Shown: piece by piece, positions 51,206-60,426 of the stretch
How the letters are laid out: each line of letters begins with the position of its first letter
Numbering within the stretch: the first letter of the stretch is position 1
Assembly (NCBI RefSeq): GCF_016593255.1
Contig: NZ_AP023212.1
Span: 2,086,001 to 2,150,000 of the forward strand
Origin: Hydrogenimonas urashimensis
Lineage (GTDB): Bacteria; Campylobacterota; Campylobacteria; Campylobacterales; Hydrogenimonadaceae
DNA length: 64,000 nt
Reading direction: 5' to 3'
Made by a program: the position numbers and the translations under genes
Notes under the pieces: model-generated
Database searches by the model: none
Seen by the model: only the letters and a program-made list of their open reading frames with translations
What the model was told of the DNA's origin: nothing

Positions 51206-52213
51206 ATGATTCCCGTAGCAGTTATCGGCGCAAGCGGCTATACCGGCCTGGAACTGATCAAGATTCTTTTTCGACATCCCGAATTCGAGCTGGTGTATGC
51301 GGCGACGAGCGAGGGGGAAACGACGATCGACGCGCTCCATCCCTCTTTGAAAAATGTCATTTCGATGCCGGTCGAGAAGGCCGATGCCGCGGCAGTGGCT
51401 GCGGTGGCGCAGATCGCCTTTCTCGCCCTTCCCCACAAGACCGCGATGGGATTCGCGGCAGGATTGCTGGAGCGGGGCGTCAAAGTCGTGGATCTCTCCG
51501 CCGATTACCGCCTCAAACTCGATACCTACGAAGCGCATTACTGTCCCCATGAAGACAGGGCCCACCTTTCCGAAGCGGTCTATGGTCTGCCGGAATTTTA
51601 CCGGGAAGCGATCAAAAAGAGCCGACTCGTGGCCAATCCCGGATGCTATCCGACCGCTTCGCTGCTGGGTCTGCTCCCTTTCATACCCTATATCAAAGCA
51701 CAGACGCCGATTTTCATCGATGCCAAAAGCGGTGTCAGCGGAGCGGGCAAAAAGCTTTCGGAGACGACCCACTACGTGACGATCAACGAAAACATTTTCG
51801 CCTACAATCCGATCAGGCACCGTCACGCCCCGGAGATCGCCGAAAAGATCGACGACCTTTTTCTGACGCAGGTACAGGTCAATTTCGTTCCCCATCTCCT
51901 TCCGGTAACAAGAGGCATGCTCTGCAGCATCTATATGCAGCTGGAAACCGATCTCGATCCCATCGATGTGCTGAACGATTTTTACAAAGACGAGCCCTTC
52001 ATCCGCATCCGCACCTCACCCGTCGATATCAAATCGGTTGCCGGCACCAATTTCTGCGATATTTTCGCTACCGTCAACGGCAAAAGCCTCGTGATCAGTT
52101 CGGCCATCGACAACCTGCTGCGGGGTGCCAGCTCCCAGGCCGTGGTCAACGCCAACATCATCAGCGGGCTTGACGAGACGCTCGGTATTCCGAAAATTGC
52201 CTGTGTCCCATAA
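51206..52213 (+). CDS. argC: N-acetyl-gamma-glutamyl-phosphate reductase ArgC
   Basis: A 335-residue ArgC. The NADP-binding loop VIGASGYTGLELIK is at the N-terminus. The catalytic Cys147 is in NPGCYPT. KSGVSGAGK and HRHAPEI contribute to the substrate site. It reduces N-acetylglutamyl phosphate to the semialdehyde in arginine synthesis. It starts 3 nt after the greA stop, so it depends on the same transcript. No other arg gene is nearby. Confidence 0.96.
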   Translation: MIPVAVIGASGYTGLELIKILFRHPEFELVYAATSEGETTIDALHPSLKNVISMPVEKADAAAVAAVAQIAFLALPHKTAMGFAAGLLERGVKVVDLSADYRLKLDTYEAHYCPHEDRAHLSEAVYGLPEFYREAIKKSRLVANPGCYPTASLLGLLPFIPYIKAQTPIFIDAKSGVSGAGKKLSETTHYVTINENIFAYNPIRHRHAPEIAEKIDDLFLTQVQVNFVPHLLPVTRGMLCSIYMQLETDLDPIDVLNDFYKDEPFIRIRTSPVDIKSVAGTNFCDIFATVNGKSLVISSAIDNLLRGASSQAVVNANIISGLDETLGIPKIACVP

Positions 52214-52229
52214 ACATTGGAAAGAGTGT

Positions 52230-53039
52230 ATGCGACACAACGGGATCGCAAAAAAAGAGGCAAGAGAAGACTCCCCGATCTTCTCCCGCAATCCCGATGC
52301 CCCCTTTTTGCTGAAACCGGGCGCCTGGTTCATCGCCGACGCCCATTACGCCAGCTACCAGCCCAGACTCTACGACTTCCTCGCGTCTGTCAAGGAGAGC
52401 GATCTGCCCTCACAACTGGTACTGATGGGCGATATTTTCGATCTTCTCTTTGGCGACGCACCCAATTCGATTGAACCAAATCGCAAAATGGTCGATCTTT
52501 TAAAACGCATAAGCTTGCGAACGGAGATTCTCTATCTCGAGGGAAACCATGATTTCGGGCTCAAAAGGATTTTCGCCGATGCGATACGTATCGTCGAGCG
52601 CCAAAAACAGCCCCTGATCCTCTCTGTCGAAGGTCGTACCGTAGCGTTGCATCACGGAGACATTCTGCAGGGCCTGGGATATGAGATCTATACGGCATGG
52701 ATACGTCATCCGTGGGTCAACAGGGCTCTCAATCTGATCGATACGCTCACCGGCGGAAAGATCATCGGATGGCTCGAAGATTACAACCGTAAAAAAAAGC
52801 CGTGCTACCGCATCGGAGATTTCGAAAAGAGGACGCGAAAGCGGCTGGAAACTTTACAAAAACGATACAGGTTCGATATATGGATTGACGGCCATTTCCA
52901 TCAAAATGTCCGGTTGAACTATGGCGATATCGACTATATCAACCTGCCGGCGTTCGCCTGCGACGGTAGTTATACGATTATGAAAACCGATGCCGAAGGA
53001 TTGGCATTCGAAAAGGTAAAGGATCGCAATGGGATCTAA
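52230..53039 (+). CDS. lpxH: LpxH-like UDP-2,3-diacylglucosamine diphosphatase
   Basis: A 269-residue calcineurin-like metallophosphoesterase. The metal-site motifs appear in order: FIADAHY, LMGDIFDLLFG, LEGNHD, LHHGDIL and DGHFHQN. The GDIFDLLFGD segment and the helical insertion before the last motif are as in LpxH-type enzymes, which hydrolyse UDP-diacylglucosamine to lipid X. GGAAAGAG precedes the ATG at 52230. It overlaps cheV by 11 bp. Confidence 0.85.
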   Translation: MRHNGIAKKEAREDSPIFSRNPDAPFLLKPGAWFIADAHYASYQPRLYDFLASVKESDLPSQLVLMGDIFDLLFGDAPNSIEPNRKMVDLLKRISLRTEILYLEGNHDFGLKRIFADAIRIVERQKQPLILSVEGRTVALHHGDILQGLGYEIYTAWIRHPWVNRALNLIDTLTGGKIIGWLEDYNRKKKPCYRIGDFEKRTRKRLETLQKRYRFDIWIDGHFHQNVRLNYGDIDYINLPAFACDGSYTIMKTDAEGLAFEKVKDRNGI

Positions 53040-53979
53040 AAATGATGTTTTGCAAGTCGGTTCCAACGAACTGGAACTCGTGGATTTCCGTATCTTCAAA
53101 GAGGAGAACGGGAAAACCTACGAAGGAATCTACGGTATCAATGTCGCCAAAGTACGTGAGATCATCAAATACCCGAAACTGACGGAACTGCCCGGCGTTC
53201 CCGAATATATAGAAGGGATATTCGATTTGCGCGGCGTTGTCATTCCGGTCGTGAATCTCGCCAAATGGATGGGGATTAAAACCCCTGAAAACAAAGAGAT
53301 CCATCCTCGGGTCATTATCGCCGAGTTCAACAACATTCTCATCGGTTTTGTCGTGCACGAGGCGAAACGGATTCGGCGCATCAGCTGGAGCGACATCGAG
53401 CCGGCCTCTTTCTCCTCCGGCGAGGGAATTCTCGACAAGAGCAAAATCACCGGTGTGACACGCATCGAGAACGACGAAGTGCTCCTTATCCTCGATCTCG
53501 AGAGCGTCGTGGAGGATCTGGGCTTCTATCAGCCCGATGTCGACAGTGAAGTCGCCATCGACCGCTTCAGCGGCATGGCGATGGTGCTCGACGACAGTCT
53601 TACGGCACGGAAGATCGTCAAGGACGCGCTGCAGAAGATGGGGTTTACCGTGATCGAAGCGAAAGACGGAGAGGAAGGAATGGAAAAGCTCGAGGAGCTG
53701 TACGGCCACTATGGAGAGGATATTTCGGAAAAAATGAAGATCATCGTCTCCGACGTCGAAATGCCCCGCATGGACGGCTTTCACTTCGCCGCGAAGGCGA
53801 AGGAGGATCCGAGATTCGAAAAGATCCCGATCGTGTTCAACTCTTCGATCAGCGACCACTTCAGCGAAGAGCGGGGCAAGGAGGCCGGCGGTGAAGGCTA
53901 TATGGTCAAGTTCGATGCCAACGTCTTCTATGCGGAAATATCGAAAATCGTACGGTCGCATATCAGGCAGGCTTCATAA
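53029..53979 (+). CDS. cheV: Chemotaxis coupling protein CheV (CheW-receiver fusion)
   Basis: A 316-residue protein. The CheW-like domain (about 10-165) includes YGINVAKVREIIKYPKLTELP and FDLRGVVIPVVNLAKWMG. The receiver (about 180-310) has LDDSLTARK and phospho-acceptor Asp in IIVSDVEMPRMDG. CheV links receptors to CheA and adapts the response through phosphorylation. It is first of cheV-cheA-cheW, with 11 nt to cheA. Confidence 0.95.
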   Translation: MGSKNDVLQVGSNELELVDFRIFKEENGKTYEGIYGINVAKVREIIKYPKLTELPGVPEYIEGIFDLRGVVIPVVNLAKWMGIKTPENKEIHPRVIIAEFNNILIGFVVHEAKRIRRISWSDIEPASFSSGEGILDKSKITGVTRIENDEVLLILDLESVVEDLGFYQPDVDSEVAIDRFSGMAMVLDDSLTARKIVKDALQKMGFTVIEAKDGEEGMEKLEELYGHYGEDISEKMKIIVSDVEMPRMDGFHFAAKAKEDPRFEKIPIVFNSSISDHFSEERGKEAGGEGYMVKFDANVFYAEISKIVRSHIRQAS

Positions 53980-53990
53980 AGGATTAGGGT

Positions 53991-56474
53991 ATGGATGAAT
54001 TTGAAGAGATACTGGAAGATTTTCTGATCGAGGCGTTCGAGATGATCGAACAGCTCGACAACGACTTGATCGAACTTGAAAACAGCCCCGAAGACCTTGA
54101 CCTTCTGAATCGAATTTTCCGCGTGGCCCACACGATCAAAGGCTCAAGTTCGTTTCTCAACTTCGATGTTTTGACGCATCTGACACACCATATGGAGGAT
54201 GTGCTCAACAAAGCGCGCCGGGGGGAGCTTGTCATCACCCCCGATGTGATGGATACGGTCCTCGAATCGACCGACAATATGAAAGCGCTGCTTGAGCATA
54301 TCAAACAGACGGGAACCGACGAGGGTGAAATCGATGTGGCGCCCACGGTCAAGCGTCTTGAAGCGGTGTTGAGCGGTACGGCCGGCGAACCTGTCGAAGA
54401 GGAGCCTGTGGCTCGTGAAGAGGAGACGGAGCCGGTGGCCGAGGAGCCGGATCTTTCGCAGATGAGCGAAGAGGAGGTCGAGGCCGAGATCGAGCGGCTG
54501 CTCAAAGAGCGCCAGGAGGAGGACCGCAGAAAACGGGAAGCCAAGCGCAGGGCGCAGAGTACGGAAGAGGTACCCGAAATCGCGAAAGAGGGCGAAGCAG
54601 CCGAGGAGCCGGATCTTTCGCAGATGAGCGAAGAGGAGGTCGAGGCCGAGATCGAGCGGCTGCTCAAAGAGCGCCAGGAGGAGGACCGCAGAAAACGGGA
54701 AGCCAAGCGCAAGGCGCAGGAGGCGGAAAAGATCGAAGGGGAGGCGCCGATGAAGGGCGCACCCTCTTCGCACAAACCCGCCGCGGCGATGCCGAAAAGA
54801 GAGGAGAAATCCCAGCCGCCAAAAGATCGCAAAGCCAGCCTGGAGCAGACGATACGTGTCGATGTCAAGCGCCTTGACGACCTGATGAACCTGATCGGGG
54901 AACTTGTGCTGGGCAAAAACCGCCTGCTCAAAATCTACGACGACGTGGAGGAGCGATACGAAGGGGAGCAGTTCCTCGAAGAGCTGAACCAGGTCGTCTC
55001 CTCCATCTCCCTTGTAACGACCGATCTGCAGATTGCGGTCATGAAGACACGCATGCTGCCCATCGGCAAAGTCTTCAACAAATTCCCCCGGATGGTGCGC
55101 GATCTCTCCAGAGAGCTTCACAAGGAGATCGAACTGGTCATCAGCGGCGAGGATACGGAGCTCGACAAATCGATCGTCGAGGAGATCGGCGACCCGCTGG
55201 TTCATATCATTCGCAACTCCTGCGATCACGGCATCGAAAGACCCGAAGAGCGTGTCGCCAAAGGGAAACCGGCGAAAGGGACCGTCCAGCTCAAAGCCTA
55301 CAACGAGGGGAACCATATCATCATCGAAATCGTCGACGACGGCAAAGGACTCGATCCCGACATGCTGAAAGCGAAGGCGATGGAGAAAGGGCTCATCAGC
55401 GAAAAAGAGGCGGATCAGATGAGCGACAAGGAAGCTTTCATGCTCATCTTCAAGCCCGGTTTTTCCACTGCGGCCAAAGTGACCAACGTCTCGGGCCGCG
55501 GTGTCGGAATGGATGTGGTCAAATCCAATATCGAAAAGCTCAACGGCATCATCGAGATAGATTCGGAACCCGGCAAGGGAACGACCCTCAAACTCAAGAT
55601 TCCTTTGACGCTGGCGATCATACAGTCGCTGCTTGTCAGCGTGCAGGAGGAGTATTACGCGGTGCCGCTGGCTTCGGTTCTGGAGACGGTGCGAATCACC
55701 CCCGACGAGATTCAGAGTGTCGAAGGGCGAAGTGTGCTGCGCCTGCGCGACGAAGTGCTTCCGCTGGTGCATCTGGCGGACATTTTCGATGTGGAGCGGG
55801 TTTTCAGCATGGGCGAGCATGCCTATGTGGTCATCATCGGGCTGGCGGAGTCCAAACTGGGACTCATCGTCGATTCGCTCGTCGGGCAGGAAGAGATCGT
55901 CATCAAATCGCTCGGCGAGTATCTCAAAGGGATCGAGGGGATAGCAGGTGCCACGATCCGGGGCGATGGCCGGGTCACGCTCATTGTCGATGTGGGCGCT
56001 TTGATGAACATGGCCAAAAGTGTCAAGAGCTCTCTGCAGAATCTCGAAAACAGCGAGGCAACCAGCGAGAAGAGTTCGCCGGCCGACTACAATATCCTGA
56101 TCGTCGACGACAGCAAAACCGACCGGACAATCATGCGAAAAGCCCTCGAACCGCTGGGTGTGACGGTGACGGAGGCGACGAACGGTGTCGAAGCGCTCAA
56201 TATCATGAAAGACGGCAGCAAACTGTTCGATGCCGCTCTTGTCGATATCGAGATGCCCCGCATGGACGGATACACACTCGCGAGCGAAATCAGGAAGTTC
56301 AACAAGTTCAAAAGCCTTCCTCTGATCGCCGTAACAAGCAGGACGAGCCGAAGCGACCGTCTGCGCGGCGTCGAAGTGGGGATGACGGAGTACATCACCA
56401 AGCCCTACACACCGGAGTATCTGATGAATGTCGTCGCCAGAAACATCAACCTCGACGCGGAGCATAGATTATGA
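53991..56474 (+). CDS. cheA: Chemotaxis histidine kinase CheA with C-terminal receiver (CheAY)
   Basis: An 827-residue kinase. The HPt domain carries His47 in RVAHTIKGSSSF. A long charged linker (about 130-285) contains a tandem duplication of 54 residues. Then follow the dimerisation domain with DLMNLIGELVLGKNRL, the ATPase domain with IIRNSCDHGIE, DDGKGLD and GRGVGMDVV, the CheW-like domain, and a receiver with ALVDIEMPRMDGY. The fused receiver, typical of Campylobacterota, probably acts as a phosphate sink. There is no CheY-binding P2 domain in its usual place. It overlaps cheW by 4 bp. Confidence 0.96.
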   Translation: MDEFEEILEDFLIEAFEMIEQLDNDLIELENSPEDLDLLNRIFRVAHTIKGSSSFLNFDVLTHLTHHMEDVLNKARRGELVITPDVMDTVLESTDNMKALLEHIKQTGTDEGEIDVAPTVKRLEAVLSGTAGEPVEEEPVAREEETEPVAEEPDLSQMSEEEVEAEIERLLKERQEEDRRKREAKRRAQSTEEVPEIAKEGEAAEEPDLSQMSEEEVEAEIERLLKERQEEDRRKREAKRKAQEAEKIEGEAPMKGAPSSHKPAAAMPKREEKSQPPKDRKASLEQTIRVDVKRLDDLMNLIGELVLGKNRLLKIYDDVEERYEGEQFLEELNQVVSSISLVTTDLQIAVMKTRMLPIGKVFNKFPRMVRDLSRELHKEIELVISGEDTELDKSIVEEIGDPLVHIIRNSCDHGIERPEERVAKGKPAKGTVQLKAYNEGNHIIIEIVDDGKGLDPDMLKAKAMEKGLISEKEADQMSDKEAFMLIFKPGFSTAAKVTNVSGRGVGMDVVKSNIEKLNGIIEIDSEPGKGTTLKLKIPLTLAIIQSLLVSVQEEYYAVPLASVLETVRITPDEIQSVEGRSVLRLRDEVLPLVHLADIFDVERVFSMGEHAYVVIIGLAESKLGLIVDSLVGQEEIVIKSLGEYLKGIEGIAGATIRGDGRVTLIVDVGALMNMAKSVKSSLQNLENSEATSEKSSPADYNILIVDDSKTDRTIMRKALEPLGVTVTEATNGVEALNIMKDGSKLFDAALVDIEMPRMDGYTLASEIRKFNKFKSLPLIAVTSRTSRSDRLRGVEVGMTEYITKPYTPEYLMNVVARNINLDAEHRL
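54441..54719 (+). repeat. Near-identical 117-bp direct repeat inside cheA
   Basis: 54441-54557 and 54603-54719 are the same sequence apart from one base near the end, with a 162-bp period that keeps the frame. They encode EEPDLSQMSEEEVEAEIERL plus a Lys/Arg/Glu-rich helix twice. Synonymous positions are also identical, so the duplication is recent or kept uniform by conversion. Confidence 0.9.
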
Positions 56475-56968
56475 GTACACAACTCGAACAGGTATTGAAA
56501 AAACAGCAGCAACAGCAGAAGGCACCGGCAGAAAGCGAAATAGAGAACGTCATCCAGCTGGTGGGCTTTATGGTGGGTGACGAAGAGTTTGCCGTGCCGA
56601 TTCTGGGGATCCAGGAGATCATCAAACCCATCGAGTACACGAGGGTTCCCAAAACACCCCCTTACGTGCTGGGTGTCTTCAATCTTCGCGGAAGCGTCCT
56701 GCCACTCATCGACCTGCGGATGAAGTTCGGTCTTTCACGCTCGAAAGAGAACGAGGATACGCGCTATATGGTGATCAAGCACAACGACGAGATCGCCGGA
56801 TTTGTCATCGACCGGCTCACGCAGGCGATGCGGATTCCGGAGAGCGCCATCGATCCCGCCCCCGAAACGATTCACAACGAGCAGAATCTCATCTACGGGG
56901 TCGGCAAACAGGAGGAGAAGCTGGTTTCGATTCTCAATGTCGAAACCCTTCTTAGACGCGATTTCTGA
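56471..56968 (+). CDS. cheW: Chemotaxis adaptor CheW
   Basis: A 165-residue CheW. After a Gln-rich N-terminus (KKQQQQQK) comes the CheW fold: VGFMVGDEEFAVPILGIQEIIKP, PYVLGVFNLRGSVLPLIDLRMKFG, and a C-terminal LVSILNVETLL. It joins chemoreceptors to CheA. The ATG overlaps the cheA stop (ATGA). It ends 6 nt from the convergent MetF-like gene, with no visible terminator. Confidence 0.95.
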   Translation: MSTQLEQVLKKQQQQQKAPAESEIENVIQLVGFMVGDEEFAVPILGIQEIIKPIEYTRVPKTPPYVLGVFNLRGSVLPLIDLRMKFGLSRSKENEDTRYMVIKHNDEIAGFVIDRLTQAMRIPESAIDPAPETIHNEQNLIYGVGKQEEKLVSILNVETLLRRDF

Positions 56969-56974
56969 TGCCTC

Positions 56975-57889
56975 TTACTCTTCCAGAAGCTTCTGCGCGA
57001 GGCTGAAGCGGTTGGCCGTCATCAGGTGGATTTTCGGATGGAACTCCCTGACGCTTCCGAAAATTTCGCGGCTGAGAGCGAGCCCCACTCTCTCCTCCTC
57101 TTTTTCACTCTTTTTCTGTGCCTCATAAAGGGCGTCGATCCAGTTTTTTGGCACATGGATACCCGGTACATGCGAAGCGAGAAACTGTGCCGTCTTCAGA
57201 CGGGTGACAGGAAAAATACCCAGTATCAGCGTGCTTGAGCGGTTGCCGCTTTTGATTTTCGCCTCCTCGAAGAGCTCCAGCAGCATCAAAGCGTTCTCCC
57301 GTTCGAAAACCGGCTGGGTGATGACACCCAGCGCCCCGTGATCGAGCTTTTTGATGAATTTCTTCAGAAGCGTATTGGGATTTTTGGCGAAGGCGTTGCT
57401 GACGGCGAAGGGATAGATGGGTCTGGGTTTGATGCCGAACTCCCTGCCCGCGTAGTCGATGCCGGCATTGAAACATTTGATGATGTCCAGCAGCATCGTG
57501 CTGTCGCTTTCGAAGACCCCTTTGGCCTGGGGCTGGTCGCTGATTTTGGCCGGGTCGCCTGTGAGGGCGAGAATGGCGCGTACGTCGATACTGTTGGCGC
57601 CAAGCAGATCGGACTGGAGCGCAATTTTGTTGCGGTCGCGCATCGTCATTGTCGCAAGAGTGGGTTTTTTGAACGTCTGCTGCAGCTGGTGGGCGGCGAT
57701 GATGCTGTTGAATTTCAGTTTCGCCAGCGGGTTGTCGGTCGTGCTGAAACCGTCCACCTTTTTCGCGATGCCCAGTTTGTCGATCGTTTCGATGACGGGA
57801 GTAAAAAGGGCGTCGTGCCGGGGCGTCGTCTCGAGGGTGATGTAGCTTTTTTTGGGGTCCTGAAGTTTTTTTATCAGTTGTTCGAACAT
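56975..57889 (-). CDS. Methylenetetrahydrofolate reductase-family protein
   Basis: A 304-residue TIM-barrel flavoprotein of the MTHFR family. It has TLETTPRHD near the N-terminus, then DGFSTTDNPLAKLKF, ATMTMRDRNKIALQSDLLGANSI, ILALTGDPAK and GALGVITQPVFERE, which line the FAD/folate pocket in MetF. It probably reduces methylene-THF to methyl-THF for methionine synthesis or C1 metabolism. It is divergent enough that the electron donor may differ from E. coli MetF. A reverse TATAAT (57926-57931) lies 36 nt before the start. Confidence 0.82.
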   Translation of the reverse strand: MFEQLIKKLQDPKKSYITLETTPRHDALFTPVIETIDKLGIAKKVDGFSTTDNPLAKLKFNSIIAAHQLQQTFKKPTLATMTMRDRNKIALQSDLLGANSIDVRAILALTGDPAKISDQPQAKGVFESDSTMLLDIIKCFNAGIDYAGREFGIKPRPIYPFAVSNAFAKNPNTLLKKFIKKLDHGALGVITQPVFERENALMLLELFEEAKIKSGNRSSTLILGIFPVTRLKTAQFLASHVPGIHVPKNWIDALYEAQKKSEKEEERVGLALSREIFGSVREFHPKIHLMTANRFSLAQKLLEE

Positions 57890-57925
57890 CGTTTTCCGTT
57901 ATCTGTCTGTTATTTTGGTTTGGAT

Positions 57926-57972
57926 ATTATAGCACCTAATTTAAAATCGACAGCCGGGAGCCGACGGTCGAT
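57926..57972. promoter_or_regulatory. Divergent intergenic region with -10 box and GC-rich inverted repeat
   Basis: A reverse-strand TATAAT (57926-57931) serves the MetF-like gene. ATCGAC (57946-57951) and GTCGAT (57967-57972) flank a GCCGGGAGCCGAC core that resembles the arms of the REP-like element at 47256. Confidence 0.4.
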
Positions 57973-57998
57973 GGAACTTTTTTGATAAGGTGAAGCGT

Positions 57999-58625
57999 GT
58001 GAAACTCGTTGTATTCGATTTCGATTCGACATTGATGGATGGGGAAACCATCGATTTTCTGGCCGAGCCCCTGGGGTTGAAGGAGAAAGTGGCTGTCATC
58101 ACCGAGCGGGCGATGCGGGGGGAACTCGATTTTTTCGAAAGCCTAACGACCCGTGTCCAGCTGCTCGAAGGGCTCTCTGTCGAGGAGGTCGACGCCATCT
58201 GCCGAAATCTTCCCCTGATGCCGGGTGCGGAAGAGACGGTTCGCAGACTCAAGGAACGGGGCCACAAGGTGGTCGTCTTCAGCGGCGGTTTCAGAAACGC
58301 CACGGGTCATGCCCGCGAGATGCTCGGTTTCGACGCCGACTTTTCCAACGTGCTTCACGCCCGTGACGGACGCCTGACGGGACTGGTCGGAGGCGACATG
58401 ATGTTCGACTTTTCCAAAGGCGATATGCTTCAGCGTCTTCAGCGGCTGCTGGGTATCGGTGCCGAAGATACCGTTGCCGTCGGCGACGGCGCCAACGACC
58501 GGAGCATGTTCGCCCATGCAGGGACGCGCATCGCCTTCTGCGCCAAGGAGATATTGAAAAAAGAGGCCGATGTCGTCATCGACACCAAAGACCTGACCCG
58601 GGTTCTTTCGCATATCGATGGATAA
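57999..58625 (+). CDS. serB: Phosphoserine phosphatase SerB
   Basis: A 208-residue HAD phosphatase. Asp7 (nucleophile) and Asp9 lie in FDFDSTLMDGE, with FSGGF as motif II, a conserved Lys in FSKGDML, and VGDGANDRSM as motif III. It forms L-serine from phosphoserine. The start is GTG at 57999, with AAGG about 9 nt upstream; a GTG at 57990 overlaps that site. It overlaps the ABC exporter gene by 8 bp. Confidence 0.92.
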   Translation: MKLVVFDFDSTLMDGETIDFLAEPLGLKEKVAVITERAMRGELDFFESLTTRVQLLEGLSVEEVDAICRNLPLMPGAEETVRRLKERGHKVVVFSGGFRNATGHAREMLGFDADFSNVLHARDGRLTGLVGGDMMFDFSKGDMLQRLQRLLGIGAEDTVAVGDGANDRSMFAHAGTRIAFCAKEILKKEADVVIDTKDLTRVLSHIDG

Positions 58626-60426
58626 AATGGAGCGGACGCAACCGGGCGTACTCTCCCTGGCGGCCATTTTCGATCGTATCAGGGGCTATAAAAAAGCCCT
58701 TGTGGCCGGAAATGCTGTCGCCATTCTCGCCACACTGGTGAGTGTGCCCACACCTCTGCTCATTCCGGTGCTCGTGGACGAGGTGCTTCTGCACCGTTCC
58801 AGTACCCTGACACACTGGATCGACACCCATATCATGCCGATGCAGACTTTCGGCTATGTCGTGACGATCCTGTTGGCCACGGTCTTGCTGAGATTCGCTT
58901 ACACGGCCCTGAGTATTCTGCAGACCAAAATTTTCATGCAGATTTCCAAAGATGTCACCTACAAAATCCGTATCGATGCCTTGGAACATCTCAAACGGAT
59001 TTCGATGAAAGCCTATGAGACGTCCCGTTCCGGCTCCATCGCCGCGAAACTGGTGACCGATGTTGAGACCATCGACACTTTCATCGCCTCGACGGTGAGC
59101 CGGCTCATCATCTCCGTTTTGACTCTGGTTGGCATTGCGGGCGTTCTGCTCTGGATCCACTGGGGACTGGCACTTTTCATTATCGTCCTCAATCCGCTGG
59201 TCATCACTTTCACGACGAAACTGGCGCGCAGAGTCTCGAAGCTCAAAAAAGAGGAGAACCGGGCAATCGAGGTTTTTCAGTCGGCACTCACCGAAACTCT
59301 CGATCTTTTCGGACAGATCCGTGCCTCGAACCAGGAACGACGTTTTTTCGGTGCATTGCAAGAGAGGGCGAAAGAGGTGCGGCAGCGCAGTATCGCATTC
59401 GGATGGAAGAGCGACGCTGCAAGCCGTATCTCCTATCTGACCTTTCTGGCGGGCTATGAACTCTTCCGTGCCGCAAGCATCCTGGCTGTCGCTTTCAGCG
59501 ACCTCTCCATCGGAATGATGCTGGCGGTATTCGGGTATCTCTGGTACATGGTAACACCCGTGCAGGATATTTTGGGTATCCAGTACGCCCTGCACAATGC
59601 CAGGGCCGCCATCGCCCGTATCAACGGTATTTTCGCCATGCCCACCGAGCCGGCTTATGGCCATCGGAAAAATCCCTTCGAAGCAGCAAGGGTGGGGGTG
59701 AGACTGCAGGATGTGAGTTTCGGGTATTCACCCGGGACGCAGGTGCTCCACGCGGTGCATTTCGAAGCCAAACCTGGCAGGCGTGTGGCGCTGGTGGGTG
59801 CCAGCGGATCGGGAAAGACGACGCTCGCGCAGCTGATCGTGGGGTTCTATCCACCTGAGAGCGGCACTCTCGCATTCAACGGTGTCGATATCAGAGAAAT
59901 CGGTCTTGACAGGGTCAGGACCCATGTCAACCTGGTGCTTCAAAGCCCGAAACTCTTCCATGACACGATACGTTTCAACATCACCCTGGGCCGGGATGTT
60001 CCCGAAAAGAGAATATGGGATGCCCTGGAGATGGCCCAGATGAGAGCGGTGATCGAGAGTTTCGAAAGCGGGCTGGAAACGGTTGTGGGACGGGAAGGCA
60101 TCAAACTTTCCGGCGGGCAGCGCCAGCGTATCGCCATCGCCCGTATGATCGTCGCCGATCCGAAAATCGCGATTCTCGACGAATCGACGTCGGCACTGGA
60201 TGTCCACACCGAAGCCCGTCTCTACGAGGCACTGGAACCCTTTTTCGCGGCCCGTACGACGATCACGATCGCCCACCGCCTCAGTACGATACGCAAGGCC
60301 GATTATATCTATATTCTCGAAAACGGCCATATCGTCGAAGAGGGTACACACGAAGAACTTTTGAAAAAAGAAGGAGTCTATATGGGATACATCAAACAGT
60401 CAGGAGAGTGTGATGGAGTGGTTTGA
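58618..60426 (+). CDS. ABC exporter, fused membrane and ATPase domains (MsbA-like)
   Basis: A 602-residue half-transporter. About six membrane helices lie in residues 20-330. The ATPase domain has Walker A GASGSGKTT at 394-402, signature LSGGQ at 497-501, Walker B IAILDESTSALD and the switch His in IAHRLS. Homodimers of this type export lipids, peptides or drugs. Neighbours in lipid-carrier recycling (uppP) make an envelope substrate plausible, but this is inference. It overlaps serB and uppP. Confidence 0.92.
   Translation: MDKMERTQPGVLSLAAIFDRIRGYKKALVAGNAVAILATLVSVPTPLLIPVLVDEVLLHRSSTLTHWIDTHIMPMQTFGYVVTILLATVLLRFAYTALSILQTKIFMQISKDVTYKIRIDALEHLKRISMKAYETSRSGSIAAKLVTDVETIDTFIASTVSRLIISVLTLVGIAGVLLWIHWGLALFIIVLNPLVITFTTKLARRVSKLKKEENRAIEVFQSALTETLDLFGQIRASNQERRFFGALQERAKEVRQRSIAFGWKSDAASRISYLTFLAGYELFRAASILAVAFSDLSIGMMLAVFGYLWYMVTPVQDILGIQYALHNARAAIARINGIFAMPTEPAYGHRKNPFEAARVGVRLQDVSFGYSPGTQVLHAVHFEAKPGRRVALVGASGSGKTTLAQLIVGFYPPESGTLAFNGVDIREIGLDRVRTHVNLVLQSPKLFHDTIRFNITLGRDVPEKRIWDALEMAQMRAVIESFESGLETVVGREGIKLSGGQRQRIAIARMIVADPKIAILDESTSALDVHTEARLYEALEPFFAARTTITIAHRLSTIRKADYIYILENGHIVEEGTHEELLKKEGVYMGYIKQSGECDGVV

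Noticed and set aside
54144-56465. Antisense open frame of over 700 codons across cheA
   Set aside because: It is produced by the codon pattern of cheA; low-complexity His/Phe/Leu content and no recognisable motif.
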